From JAWKHR01 sp041394725 (lineage in GTDB: Bacteria; Acidobacteriota; Vicinamibacteria; Vicinamibacterales; SCN-69-37), in assembly GCA_041394725.1 (NCBI GenBank), contig JAWKHR010000044.1:1-54778 (forward strand): 54,778 nucleotides of DNA, in the 5' to 3' direction. The notes under the pieces are model-generated. The model had not been told where the DNA came from. It was given only the letters and a program-made list of their open reading frames with translations, and did not search any database. Made by a program: the position numbers and the translations under genes. Of the stretch, positions 34,260-43,000 are shown piece by piece; position 1 is the stretch's first letter; every line of letters starts with the position of its first letter.

Positions 34260-36899
34260 TCAGTCGTTCCGCAGCACGACCGTCGGATCGAGCCGTGCCG
34301 CCCGGCGGGCGGGCAGTCCCGCCGCTGCGATTGTGATGGTCATCGTCAGCGCCGCCGCCAGGGCGTACGTGGACATGTCGACGGGGCTGACGTCGAAGAG
34401 CAGATTCGTCATCGCGCGGCTTCCTGCGGCGGCCAGGCCCAGACCGGCGACGATGCCGACGCCGGCCAGGGTGGCGGCGCGGCCGGACACGGCACCGATC
34501 AGCTGTGAGCGGCTGGCGCCGAGAGCGATCCGAACGCCCAGCTCGCGTCGGCGGGCCGCGACGTCGAGAGCCACGACGCCATAGACCCCGATCGCGGCCA
34601 GGCTGATGGCCGTGAAGGCAAAGAACGCGAGCACCTGCAGGCTCGCGCGCTGGTCGAACGTCGCCGCGGTCGCCAGCGCCGCCATTGTCCGGCGGTTGGT
34701 CACGGGCACGTCCAGGTCGAGTCCCGTCACCGCGTCCCTGACCGCGCGATCGATCCCGTTTCCCTCGCCGCGCGGTCTCACGATGATGGTCAGGACGTCG
34801 ATCGCGACCTGACCCGGGGTTACGTACAGCGTCGGCGGCACCGGTTGCGATGGTCCGAACTCGCGGACGTCGCCAACCACGCCGACGACCGTTCCGCCCC
34901 TGGTGTCACCCTCGCCGCGCTCCACGACGAGGTGATGGCCGATCGCCGGCCCATCGGGCCACAGCAGGCGCGCCGCCGCCGCGTTGACGATGGCCACCCG
35001 TTCGGTGCCGCGCCGGTCGTCCGCAGTGAACTCCCTGCCCGCCAGCACGGGAATTCCCAGCGTCCGGAAGTAGTCCGGCGTGACGTTGCGGAGCTGCACG
35101 GCGGGACCGCCGGTCGCGCCAGGCGTGACCGGGACGCCGTCGCGATCGCGCACCGCGTAGCGACGGTCGAAGTTCTCCAGCGGCAGGCCGAACGTGCCCG
35201 CGACCGACTCGACGTCCGGTGTGGCCCGGAGCCGCGCGAACAGGTCGTCGAAGAAGGCCCGCTGGCGGTCGCCGTCCGAGTAGGCGCGCGTGGAGATCGA
35301 CACGTCGTACGCCTGGACGACATCGGGCGCGAACCCGAGGTCCACCGCCGTCATCGCGAGGAAGCTGCGGGCGATGAGGCCGGCGCCGACGAGAAGCGCG
35401 ACGGTCATGGCGAGTTCGGCCGCCACCAGGCCGCCCCGCCAGCGTGTCGCCTGCACGCCTGGCGTCGTCCGCGGACTCGCGTGGCCGGGGGCGAGCGGCC
35501 GATCGGCTCGACCCGCGCGCCAGGTCGGCCACGCGGCCGACAGCACGACGGTGGCGGCCGTGAGCGCCACGCCAAAGAGCGCCGTCCGGCCGTCGAGGCG
35601 CGCCTGGTCGAGGTAGGGCACGCCGGAGGGGAGGGCGGCGAGCATGCCAAGCGCGGCATGCGCGAGGCCGAGGGCGCAGATGCCACCGAGGCCGGCCAGG
35701 ATCCCGTGTTCGACCAGTACCGAGCGCACGAGCCGGCTCCGGCTCGCGCCGAGCGCCGCCCGGACGCGGAGATCGCGCTCCCGATCAGCGGCTCGGCCGA
35801 GCGTGAGGCTCGCGATGTTCGCGCAGCCGATGAGCCACGCGAGCGTGACGGCGGCCACGAGCACCCGCATCGCGGCGCGCCGTTCGCCGACCATCGACTC
35901 GCGGAGCGTCGCGAGAGTCGCCTCCGTCGGGGCCTGGCCCAGACGCGGCTCCGTCGCCGTGGCGATGACCGCCGAGAGTTGCCTTGCGGCGGTGTCGATC
36001 GTGGCGTCGTCGGCCAGCCGACCGATGGCGCCGAGGTGCCGGATGCCCCGGTCCTGGCTGAGATCCTCGGCCGTCATCCGCAAGGTGACCCACAGGTCGA
36101 CGTTGAGCGGGTAGCGGAAGCCTTCCGGCATCACGCCGACGACCAGGCGCGGCGTGCCGGCGAGGAGGATCGTCCGGCCGACGACGCCAGGGTCGGCGTC
36201 GAACCGGCGCCGCCAGAGGTCGAACCCGAGCACGGCTTCGCTCGGGCCGCCCGGCGCGTCGTCACCGGCCGTGAACGTCCGACCGTGGATCGGCGCGACG
36301 CCGAGCACGCGGAAGAAACCGCTCGTGACGGCGGCGTCGACGAGTTGTTCGGCGGGGCCCTCGCCCGTCAGCGTGCCGCCCGCGAGCTTGAAGGCACCGA
36401 GATCGGCCAGCGTCGTCGCGCCGTGGCGCCAGCGGTCGAAGTTGGCGGCCGCGACGTTCCCGACCGGTGCGCCGGCCGGTTCGTCCTTGGCGCGGGTGTC
36501 GATGACCACGACGCGATCGGGCTCGAGGTACGGCAGCGGGCGCCAGAAGACCGCGCGCGCGGCCCCGTGAATCGCCGTGCCCGCGCCGACGCCGAGGGCG
36601 ACGGTCAGCAGGACCGCCAGCGAGAAGACCGGCTGCCGGCCAGGGCCGCCTCGTGCCGAGGCGGGACGTCGAGGAGCGAGCGTGCCGAGCGACAAGCCGT
36701 CGGCGCGCAGCCAGACGGCGTGGTGGAAGGCCGCCAGCAGATGCCGACCATCCGCGAGTGCGCTGGACCGATTCGACTTCGCGAGGTAGGCCAGTTCCGC
36801 CTGCCACTCGAGCCGCCAGGTCTCCCGTTCGGATCGCGGCACGATCCAGGCGAGGCGCGACAGCACCCAGCCGACGAGCCGCGCGCGTCCGCGAGCCAT
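34260..36899 (-). CDS. ADOP-type ABC transporter permease (MacB-like, duplicated FtsX)
   Basis: 879 aa; ATG at 36899 overlaps the padR stop (ATGA). The N-terminal ~85 residues form the 'permease prefix' region (ETWRLEWQAELAYLAKSNRSS). Two MacB/FtsX repeats follow: TM near 95-115, periplasmic MacB-PCD domain, FtsX helices at about 340-480, then a second periplasmic domain (VTPDYFRTLGIPVLAGREFTADD, about 620-640) and FtsX helices to the end (ARRRELGVRIALGASRSQLIGAVSG). No ATPase gene is adjacent, as usual for these 'acidobacterial duplicated orphan permeases'. Function is unknown, possibly signalling or envelope stress; PadR control is typical. Confidence 0.92.
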   Translation of the reverse strand: MARGRARLVGWVLSRLAWIVPRSERETWRLEWQAELAYLAKSNRSSALADGRHLLAAFHHAVWLRADGLSLGTLAPRRPASARGGPGRQPVFSLAVLLTVALGVGAGTAIHGAARAVFWRPLPYLEPDRVVVIDTRAKDEPAGAPVGNVAAANFDRWRHGATTLADLGAFKLAGGTLTGEGPAEQLVDAAVTSGFFRVLGVAPIHGRTFTAGDDAPGGPSEAVLGFDLWRRRFDADPGVVGRTILLAGTPRLVVGVMPEGFRYPLNVDLWVTLRMTAEDLSQDRGIRHLGAIGRLADDATIDTAARQLSAVIATATEPRLGQAPTEATLATLRESMVGERRAAMRVLVAAVTLAWLIGCANIASLTLGRAADRERDLRVRAALGASRSRLVRSVLVEHGILAGLGGICALGLAHAALGMLAALPSGVPYLDQARLDGRTALFGVALTAATVVLSAAWPTWRAGRADRPLAPGHASPRTTPGVQATRWRGGLVAAELAMTVALLVGAGLIARSFLAMTAVDLGFAPDVVQAYDVSISTRAYSDGDRQRAFFDDLFARLRATPDVESVAGTFGLPLENFDRRYAVRDRDGVPVTPGATGGPAVQLRNVTPDYFRTLGIPVLAGREFTADDRRGTERVAIVNAAAARLLWPDGPAIGHHLVVERGEGDTRGGTVVGVVGDVREFGPSQPVPPTLYVTPGQVAIDVLTIIVRPRGEGNGIDRAVRDAVTGLDLDVPVTNRRTMAALATAATFDQRASLQVLAFFAFTAISLAAIGVYGVVALDVAARRRELGVRIALGASRSQLIGAVSGRAATLAGVGIVAGLGLAAAGSRAMTNLLFDVSPVDMSTYALAAALTMTITIAAAGLPARRAARLDPTVVLRND

Positions 36900-37222
36900 C
36901 ACCGGTGGTGGCGCGCGGGCCGCGGACGCCGCGCGGGATCCACGGGCCGGAGGCCCCGCAGGCGTTCGAGCGCCCCGTTGAGTGCGCGGACGCCCGCGGC
37001 CGTCGCTCGATAGTACCGGCGGGGCGGGCGGCCTTCGGCGTGCGCCGCGTCGCGGTCCTCCCAGGACGACACCAGCAGGCCGTCCCGTTCGAGCCGGCTC
37101 AGCGCCGGGTACACCGTGCCGCCCGGCAGGCCCGTCTCGTCAATGACATCGAACCCGTAGGCGGTGCCCTGCGCCACGGCATGCAGGACCTGGAGCGAGG
37201 CCAACGTGACCTGGCGCGGCAT
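36899..37222 (-). CDS. PadR-family transcriptional regulator
   Basis: 107 aa. Starts TLASLQVLHAVAQGTAYGFDVIDETGLPGGTVYPALSRLERDGLLVSSWED, the PadR winged-helix signature, then RRYYRATAAGVRAL and an Arg/Pro-rich tail. It is coupled to the ADOP permease gene and presumably represses both from its own promoter. There is no ribosome binding site; the predicted transcript begins about three bases before the ATG. Confidence 0.95.
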   Translation of the reverse strand: MPRQVTLASLQVLHAVAQGTAYGFDVIDETGLPGGTVYPALSRLERDGLLVSSWEDRDAAHAEGRPPRRYYRATAAGVRALNGALERLRGLRPVDPARRPRPARHHR

Positions 37223-37231
37223 ACCTGGCGA

Positions 37232-37260
37232 TCTATATAGTTTCTCTATCTAGGTGTCAA
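37232..37260 (-). promoter_or_regulatory. Sigma-70 promoter of padR-ADOP, leaderless, with PadR-type palindrome
   Basis: On the minus strand the consensus -35 TTGACA (37255-37260) is followed by a 17-bp spacer and TATAGA (37232-37237). The palindrome CTATATAG (37233-37240) overlaps the -10 and could be the PadR operator. The -35 hexamer contains the TGA stop codon of the upstream serine hydrolase gene. Confidence 0.75.
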
Positions 37261-38477
37261 CTGCTGTGATGGTCGCCGGACCGGCGGGAGAGCTCCATGG
37301 TGGCGAGCAGGTCGGCGAGACCGGAGCGATCGAGGTCCGTCCCATTTGCCAGAACAGCGATCCCCAGGTTTCGGTCCGGATAGAGGCGCATGAACGTGGC
37401 AAACCCGGGTCCGCCACCCCAGTGCTCGAGAAAGCGCGCGCCGTTGTGTGCGCCAATCACCCAGGCGAGCCCGCGCCCGTCGATGGGGGCGGTCTCGGTC
37501 ATGAGCCGGATGGACTCCGGCTGGAGAATTCGACGGCCGTCCAGCACGCCGCCACCCAGGTACGCCAGCATGAACCGCGCCACGTCAGGCGCCGAACCGA
37601 TCAGGCCGGTCGAGGGCGTCGCGTCGATGTAGACCTTGTTCAGCCAGAACAGCTTGCCCTGCCGCTGGCGGATGAGCGCGCTCGCATCCAGGAAGTACGG
37701 CAGCAGCGGCGTGTAGTAGTGAACGATGGGCAGGGTGCCGGCGGACGCATGCTCGATCATACGAGGCGCATAGACAAAGGCCGTGCTGGACATGCCCAGC
37801 GGTTGCAGGATCTGGCGGGTGACATACGATTCGTACGTGTCGCCGGAGGCCGCCTCAACGACCGCGCCGAGCAGCATGTAGTTCAGATTGCTGTATGTGC
37901 TCCGCTGGCCTGGCTCGAACTTCAGCTTCGCGAGTGCAGGCAAGTGCGTCTTCGCCACTGCCGTCTGATTGCGGCCCTCGTCGTCGTAATGGACCCAGCC
38001 AATCATGGCCGGCATGGTATCGGCCAGCCCTGAGGTGTGCTGCAGCAGGTCGCGAATGGTGATGGTCGGACGCGTGCTCGACGGGTACTCGACCTCGAAC
38101 CAGGGCAGATATGTCGCCACGGCGTCGGAGAGCTGCAACGTCCCCTGCTCACGCAACTGCAGGATGGCCATGGCCGTGGGGATCTTCGTCATCGACCACC
38201 AGTGATAGACCGTCTCCGGCGTGGCCTCGACGTGCCGTGGCCCGTCGGCCATGCCAAAGCTTCTGCTGTAGGTGACGTGGCCGTCCCGCACGATCACGAC
38301 CGACAGCCCGGGCGGACTGCCGGAACCCGTCAGCGCGGTCAGATAGGCGTCGAGTTCCGCCCAGTTCGCGACCTGCTTCGGCGTGGCGGGAGGGTGTGGC
38401 GCCAGGGCGTAGATGCCGGCACACACGAGGAGCAGCACCATGGCCAGGCCGACGAGCACGTTGCGATGTCCTGTCAT
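37257..38477 (-). CDS. Beta-lactamase-fold serine hydrolase (class C / EstB-like)
   Basis: 406 aa from the ATG at 38477, which gives a clean N-terminal membrane segment (VLVGLAMVLLLVCAGIYALA). The serine-penicillin-binding fold motifs are in place: SMTK at residues 95-98 (catalytic Ser95, Lys98), YSN at 195-197, and an HWGGG turn in place of KTG near residue 365. HTSGLAD and NYMLLGAVVEAASG fit the 'serine hydrolase' (beta-lactamase-related) family, whose members are esterases, peptidases or D-Ala carboxypeptidases. Periplasmic, anchored. It is not evidence of antibiotic resistance by itself. Its 3' end doubles as the padR promoter. Confidence 0.88.
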   Translation of the reverse strand: MTGHRNVLVGLAMVLLLVCAGIYALAPHPPATPKQVANWAELDAYLTALTGSGSPPGLSVVIVRDGHVTYSRSFGMADGPRHVEATPETVYHWWSMTKIPTAMAILQLREQGTLQLSDAVATYLPWFEVEYPSSTRPTITIRDLLQHTSGLADTMPAMIGWVHYDDEGRNQTAVAKTHLPALAKLKFEPGQRSTYSNLNYMLLGAVVEAASGDTYESYVTRQILQPLGMSSTAFVYAPRMIEHASAGTLPIVHYYTPLLPYFLDASALIRQRQGKLFWLNKVYIDATPSTGLIGSAPDVARFMLAYLGGGVLDGRRILQPESIRLMTETAPIDGRGLAWVIGAHNGARFLEHWGGGPGFATFMRLYPDRNLGIAVLANGTDLDRSGLADLLATMELSRRSGDHHSS

Positions 38478-38652
38478 TCTCCGGCTGCGATCATGGGTCA
38501 GCAGATCGTCATCGCAGGAACGGTGAGCCGAGCACAATGACGGAAGCGGGTGTTTCGGACAGACCCCGGCAGAGTCTCACCGCGTGAAGCCCATACCTGA
38601 CGCCGCAAGTATCTCTGAGGGAGGTCGGCTGTCAAGCGAGCGGACGTGGGTT

Positions 38653-38667
38653 GTGGGCTCAGCCCAC
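38653..38667. repeat. Perfect palindrome at the GIY-YIG stop codon
   Basis: GTGGGCT-C-AGCCCAC, a 7-bp-arm perfect dyad, overlaps the last base of the GIY-YIG stop. It may act as a terminator stem for that gene or be part of the repeat system around it; no T-run follows. Confidence 0.4.
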
Positions 38668-38987
38668 TACCCGGATGTTCGGTTCCAGGGCTGCTGGCAA
38701 CCGCGCTCGGTGCGGCGACATCGGCTGAGCCTCTTCAGCTCTGCTCGATTGCCCGCAATGAGCGCGCACTTCTTCCTGGCGGACCAGCGCTTCAGCTGCC
38801 GCTCCCGGGCGATCGCGGCAGATCGCGAGAGCAGTTCCTCCTGATACGCAAGCTGGAGCGGGCGTCGACTCGCCGTCCATCCGCTCGCAGCGCCCTGGCG
38901 GTGCGACCGCAGCCTCGATGCCAGGTCGGCAGTGTGCCCGACGTAGTAGGACCCGTCGGCGCAGAGCAGGATGTACACCCATGGCAT
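38667..38987 (-). CDS. GIY-YIG nuclease family protein
   Basis: 106 aa; ATG at 38987. The YIL (residues 5-7) and YVG (15-17) strands define the GIY-YIG core; Arg25 (DLASRLRSH) and Glu62 (ARERQLKRW) occupy the positions of the catalytic Arg and metal-binding Glu. The C-terminal half (WSARKKCALIAGNRAELKRLSR) is that of the small UvrC-N-like/UPF0213 group. The last 18 residues are Cys/Arg-rich and unlike the family. The gene lies directly behind a palindrome-flanked 32-bp repeat array and a tRNA gene on the same strand, hence transcription could come from the tRNA. Function of this group is unknown. Confidence 0.85.
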   Translation of the reverse strand: MPWVYILLCADGSYYVGHTADLASRLRSHRQGAASGWTASRRPLQLAYQEELLSRSAAIARERQLKRWSARKKCALIAGNRAELKRLSRCRRTERGCQQPWNRTSG

Positions 38988-39071
38988 GACGACGACGATT
39001 TCATCGTCTGTCTGGCCCGGTGATGTGACGGAAACTGAAGGTGCCCCTCGACTCGCGGCGCTCGCTCGGGA

Positions 39072-39205
39072 CACCACTCGACTCGGCCCATGAACTCGGC
39101 CTGTCACGAGCGACGGCTCCCGAAGGGCGGGCCCGTCACGAGCGAGGCCTCCCGAAGGGCGGGCCTGTCACGAGCGAGGCCTCGAAGAGGCCGAGTCGAG
39201 TGGTG
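39072..39205. repeat. 32-bp tandem repeats within a 17-bp inverted repeat, abutting tRNA-Leu
   Basis: Repeat units beginning GTCACGAGCGA start at 39103, 39135 and 39167, an exact 32-bp period (third copy partial). Each contains a GCCC-TTCG-GGAGGC-type mini-hairpin on the minus strand. The array is bracketed by a perfect 17-bp inverted repeat, CACCACTCGACTCGGCC (39072-39088) with its complement at 39189-39205. The right arm includes the tRNA's CCA end and discriminator base. The structure looks like a REP-type or non-autonomous mobile element. Confidence 0.8.
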
Positions 39206-39287
39206 CGGAAGGGGAGATTCGAACTCCCACGGTATTGCTACCGCCAGCCCCTCAAGCTGGTGCGTCTGCCAGTTCCGCCACTTCCGC
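39201..39287 (-). tRNA. tRNA-Leu (anticodon GAG)
   Basis: Acceptor stem GCGGAAG (39281-39287) pairs with CTTCCGC; D-arm GGCGGAACTGGCAGAC; anticodon stem CCAGC/GCTGG with loop TTGAGGG, anticodon GAG; a long variable arm (GCGGTAGCAATACCGT) marks a class II Leu tRNA; T-arm GGGAGTTCGAATCTCCC; the CCA is encoded at 39203-39201. It follows secG by 50 bp on the same strand, the same order as secG-leuU(GAG) in Escherichia coli. Confidence 0.97.
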
Positions 39288-39303
39288 AATCGTTGGCAGG
39301 AGG

Positions 39304-39321
39304 ACGCGCGTGGCCGCGCGT
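39304..39321. terminator. Hairpin between secG and tRNA-Leu
   Basis: ACGCGCG (39304-39310), a TGGC loop, and CGCGCGT (39315-39321) form a perfect 7-bp stem in the 50-bp secG/tRNA gap. It could terminate secG or be a processing signal. Confidence 0.45.
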
Positions 39322-39337
39322 GACGAACCCGAAACCG

Positions 39338-39859
39338 CTACGAACCCGAACCCGAACCGCTGGCCGGGGGCGGAGTAGTGCCGCCGCCGGTCGTGCCCGA
39401 GCCGGTCGAACCCGATCCCGAACCGGACCCGCTCGCCGGCGGAGGCGTCGTCGTGCCGCCACCGGTACCCGTGCCCGTCGTGCCGGCGCCCGTCGTGCCC
39501 GCGCCGCCGGTCGTGCCCGCGTCACCGCCGCCCGCCGGGGGCGTCTGCAGATCGCCGCCGATCGGCAGCTCCGGCGCCGCCGGCTGCGTCTGCGCCGGGC
39601 CTTCCAAGCCGCCCACCACGGAGCCGCCGCCGGACCGGGAGTAAATCGTCAGGGCAAAGGCGCCCAGCATGAAGAGCGCGCCCAGAATCGTGGTCGCCCG
39701 CGTGAGCACCGTCGCCCCGGCCCGCGCGCCGAACGCCGTCTGGCTGCTCGAGCCGCCGAAGGCCGCCGCGATGTCGCCGCCCTTGCCCTGCTGGAGCAGC
39801 ACCACCACCAGCAGGAAGGCGCACACGAGCACGTAGATCGTCACCAGCACGTAGTACAT
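39338..39859 (-). CDS. secG: Preprotein translocase subunit SecG with long low-complexity tail
   Basis: 173 aa; ATG at 39859. Residues 1-75 are a complete SecG: TM1 (YVLVTIYVLVCAFLLVVVLLQ), the conserved QQGKGGDIAAAFGGSSSQTAFGARAG loop and TM2 (ILGALFMLGAFALTIYS). SecG is the small stabilising subunit of the SecYEG channel. From about residue 85 to the end the protein is Gly/Thr/Pro/Ser-rich, with TTPPPASGSGSGS repeated twice; most SecGs stop well before this. Upstream an extended -10 (TGGTATACT) lies nine bases before the ATG and no ribosome site is visible. Confidence 0.95.
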   Translation of the reverse strand: MYYVLVTIYVLVCAFLLVVVLLQQGKGGDIAAAFGGSSSQTAFGARAGATVLTRATTILGALFMLGAFALTIYSRSGGGSVVGGLEGPAQTQPAAPELPIGGDLQTPPAGGGDAGTTGGAGTTGAGTTGTGTGGGTTTPPPASGSGSGSGSTGSGTTGGGTTPPPASGSGSGS

Positions 39860-39868
39860 AAGCACCAC

Positions 39869-39874
39869 AGTATA
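39869..39874 (-). promoter_or_regulatory. Extended -10 of secG, nearly leaderless
   Basis: TATACT preceded by TG-N on the minus strand, ending nine bases before the secG ATG, so transcription would start within about two to four bases of the start codon. The -35 region is poor. Confidence 0.45.
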
Positions 39875-40008
39875 CCAAGGACCCCGTCGAGCGTCCCGCC
39901 CGTTCCAGCCGCCCCTGCCGGGCGGGCCCGGCACGGGCCGGCCGGCCTCCGGATGGGCTCGCGGCGCCCGGTTTCGGTAGGATGGCGCTTCAATCCCCTG
40001 GAGGATCC

Positions 40009-43000
40009 ATGCGCCTGCGCCAGCTCCGCCGTCCCCTCGTCCAGGCCCTGCTCGTCGGCAGCCTTGCCGCCGCCACGGCGGCCGTGCCGGCGGCCCGGCA
40101 GTCGGGTTCCGGCGGAGTCCGAACCAGCGACCTCGGACCCCTCCAGTTCCGCAACATCGGGCCGGCGAACATGAGCGGCCGGTTCGTGGACCTGGCCGTG
40201 GTCGAGTCCGACCCGACCGTGATGTACGCCGCCAGCGCGACCGGCGGGATCTTCAAGACCACCGACAACGGGATCACCTGGGCGCCGGTGTTCGAGCGCG
40301 AGGCCGTGCACTCGATTGGCGACATCGACGTCTTCCAGGCCGACCCGGCCATCGTCTGGGTCGGGACCGGTGAGCGCGCGAACCGGCAGAGCTCCTCGTG
40401 GGGCGACGGCGTGTACAAGTCCACCGACGCCGGCCGCACCTGGACCAACGTCGGGCTCCGGGAGTCGCAGCACGTCGGTCGCATCATCACGCATCCCACC
40501 GACCCGAACGTCGTCTTCGTCGCGGCGATGGGGCATCTCTGGGGACCGAACCCGGACCGCGGCCTCTACCGGACCACCGACGGCGGGCGGACGTGGCAGG
40601 CCGTGCTGCAGGTGGACGACGACACCGGCGTCGTGGACGTCGCGATGGACCCGTCGGACCCGAGGATCCTGTACGCCGCGGCCTACCAGCGGCGCCGCAC
40701 GTCCTACGGGTTTCACGGCGGCGGCCCGGGCAGCGGCCTCTACAAGTCGATCGACGGCGGAACGACCTGGCGGAAGATCACCGGCGGCGGCCTTCCGGCG
40801 GGCGAGTACGGCCGCATCGGCATCTCCATCTACCGCAAGGACCCGCGCATCGTCTACGTGTCGGTCGAGCAGGGGAACAAGTACAACGCGTCGACGGCCT
40901 ACATCGAGCGGCGCGCCGGCATCTACCGGTCCGAAGACAAGGGCGCGACCTGGACGTTCATGAGCGACTGGAACCCGCGCCCGATGTACGCGAGCCAGAT
41001 CCTGGTCGATCCCAGCGACGACCAGCGGATCTACATGGTCAACAGCTACTCGTTCTCCGACGACGGCGGGCGGACGTTCCGGTCGCCGGGGCAGTCGCTC
41101 CACGGTGACGATCGGCTGGTCTGGGTGGACCCGAGGGACTCGCGCCACGTCATCAAGCTGGACGACGGCAGCCTCGGCATCTCGTACGATCGCGGCCTGA
41201 AGTGGCTGTTCGTCTCGTCGCTGCCGGTGAGCCAGTTCTACCGGGTCGCGGTGGACAACGCCGTGCCCTACAACGTCTACGGCGGCCTGCAGGACAACGG
41301 CTGCTGGATGGGACCGAGCGAGACCTGGTTCTCGAGCGGCATCCTCAACGAGGCGTGGTCGCGCCTGTGCGGCGGGGACGGGTTCTTCGTCGTGCCCGAT
41401 CCGACGGACGAGCGCACGGTCTACGCCGCCTCGCAGTACCTGGGCCTCGTGCGCAACGACACGCGCACGTGGCAGGCGCAGGACATCCGGCCGGGCGACC
41501 CGCGCGGCGCGATCGGCGACCGGCGCAACTTCGACGTGTGGAGCGACGGCGAGCTCGAGCCGGAGATGGCCAACGCCATGCACCCGGCCAACTGGGACGC
41601 GCCGTTCATCATCTCGCCGCACGACCCGTCCACGCTCTACGCCGGCATGAAGCACCTGTTCCGCAGTCGTGACAAGGGGCTGACGTGGGAGGACCTCGGC
41701 GACCTGACGACCGGGATCGACCGGCGGACGCTGCAGATCATGGGACAGGAAGTCGCCGACCACGTGCCCTCGCTCGACGACGGGGTGCCGTACTGGCCGA
41801 CGATCTCGGCCCTGGCCGAGTCGCCGCGCGTGCGGGGGCTGCTGTGGGTCGGCACCGATGACGGCCGCGTCCAGGTGTCCCGTGACGCGGGACGGACGTG
41901 GACAGCCGTCGAGTCGCGCATCCCGGGCCTGCCCGCGCGCTCGTGGATCGCGGGGATCGAGCCGTCGCACCACGCCGACGGCACGGTCTTCCTGACGGTG
42001 GACAATCACCGCAGCGACGACTTCCGCAACTACGTGTATCGGTCCGACGACGACGGGCAGACCTGGAGATCGATCGCGTCGAACCTGCCGCCGGGGCGGG
42101 TTGCGCGCACGATCCGGGAGGACCGGAAGAACCCGCGCCTGCTGTATCTCGGGACCGAGTTCGGCCTGTTCCTGTCGCTCGACGCCGGCGCGAGCTGGCT
42201 GCCGTTCCGGCAGAACATGCCGACGCTGGCCATCAACGACCTGCTCGTGCATCCACGCGACAACGACCTCGTGCTCGGGACGCACGGGCGCGGCGTGTGG
42301 ATTCTCGACGACGTGTCGGCGCTGCAGGAGCTGACGCCCGACGTCGCCGCGAGCGCCGCGCATCTCTTCACGCCGGGGCCGGCGACGCAGATTCGGTACA
42401 CGAACCTGAAGGCGCACATGGGCGACATGGTGTTCCGCGGCGAGAACCCGCCCGCCGGCGCGGTGATCGACTACTGGCTCGGGTCGGACGGCGCGGACGT
42501 GTCGCTGACGGTGGCCGACGCGTCGGGCGCGACCGTGGCGACGATCGCGGCGACGCGGTCGCGTGGGGTCAATCGCGTCGTGTGGGATCTGCGCGAGGAC
42601 GACGTGGTGGTCGGCGCGCCCGTGGCTGACGGTGCCGGCGGTCGCGGGCGCGCGGGGGCGGCCGGAGGGCGCGGTGGCGGCCGGGGTGGCGGTCGCGGCG
42701 GCGGCGGGGCGCGATTGCAGGGGTTGCTGGTCGAGCCGGGTCGCTACCGCGTGCGCCTGACGTCGGGAAGCGTGACGATGGAGCGGCCGATCGACGTGCG
42801 GGAGGACCCGCGGATCGACGTGACGGCGGCGGAGTATCGGGAGTGGCGCGCGACGCTGCGTGACATCCAGTCGGTGTTCCGGCGGGCGGTGACGGCCGCG
42901 GCGGCGTTCGGCCAGCGGCCGAACGCCGGCACGGCCGAGGACCGGCGGCTGGCCGGGCTGCTGCCCGGCCGGCTGAGCGGCCTGTACAACGAGGTCGGCC

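Noticed and set aside
34102..34260. Small membrane-anchored protein starting at 34102
   Set aside because: The frame loses protein character when it enters the antisense of the intact permease; too short and unsupported for a separate gene.
37257..38477. Serine hydrolase as an antibiotic-resistance beta-lactamase
   Set aside because: It has SxxK and YxN, but an HWGGG in place of KTG and overall similarity to the broad esterase/peptidase group; no evidence for beta-lactam hydrolysis.
39103..39198. 32-bp repeats as a CRISPR array
   Set aside because: The repeats are directly adjacent with no spacers, and no cas genes are near.
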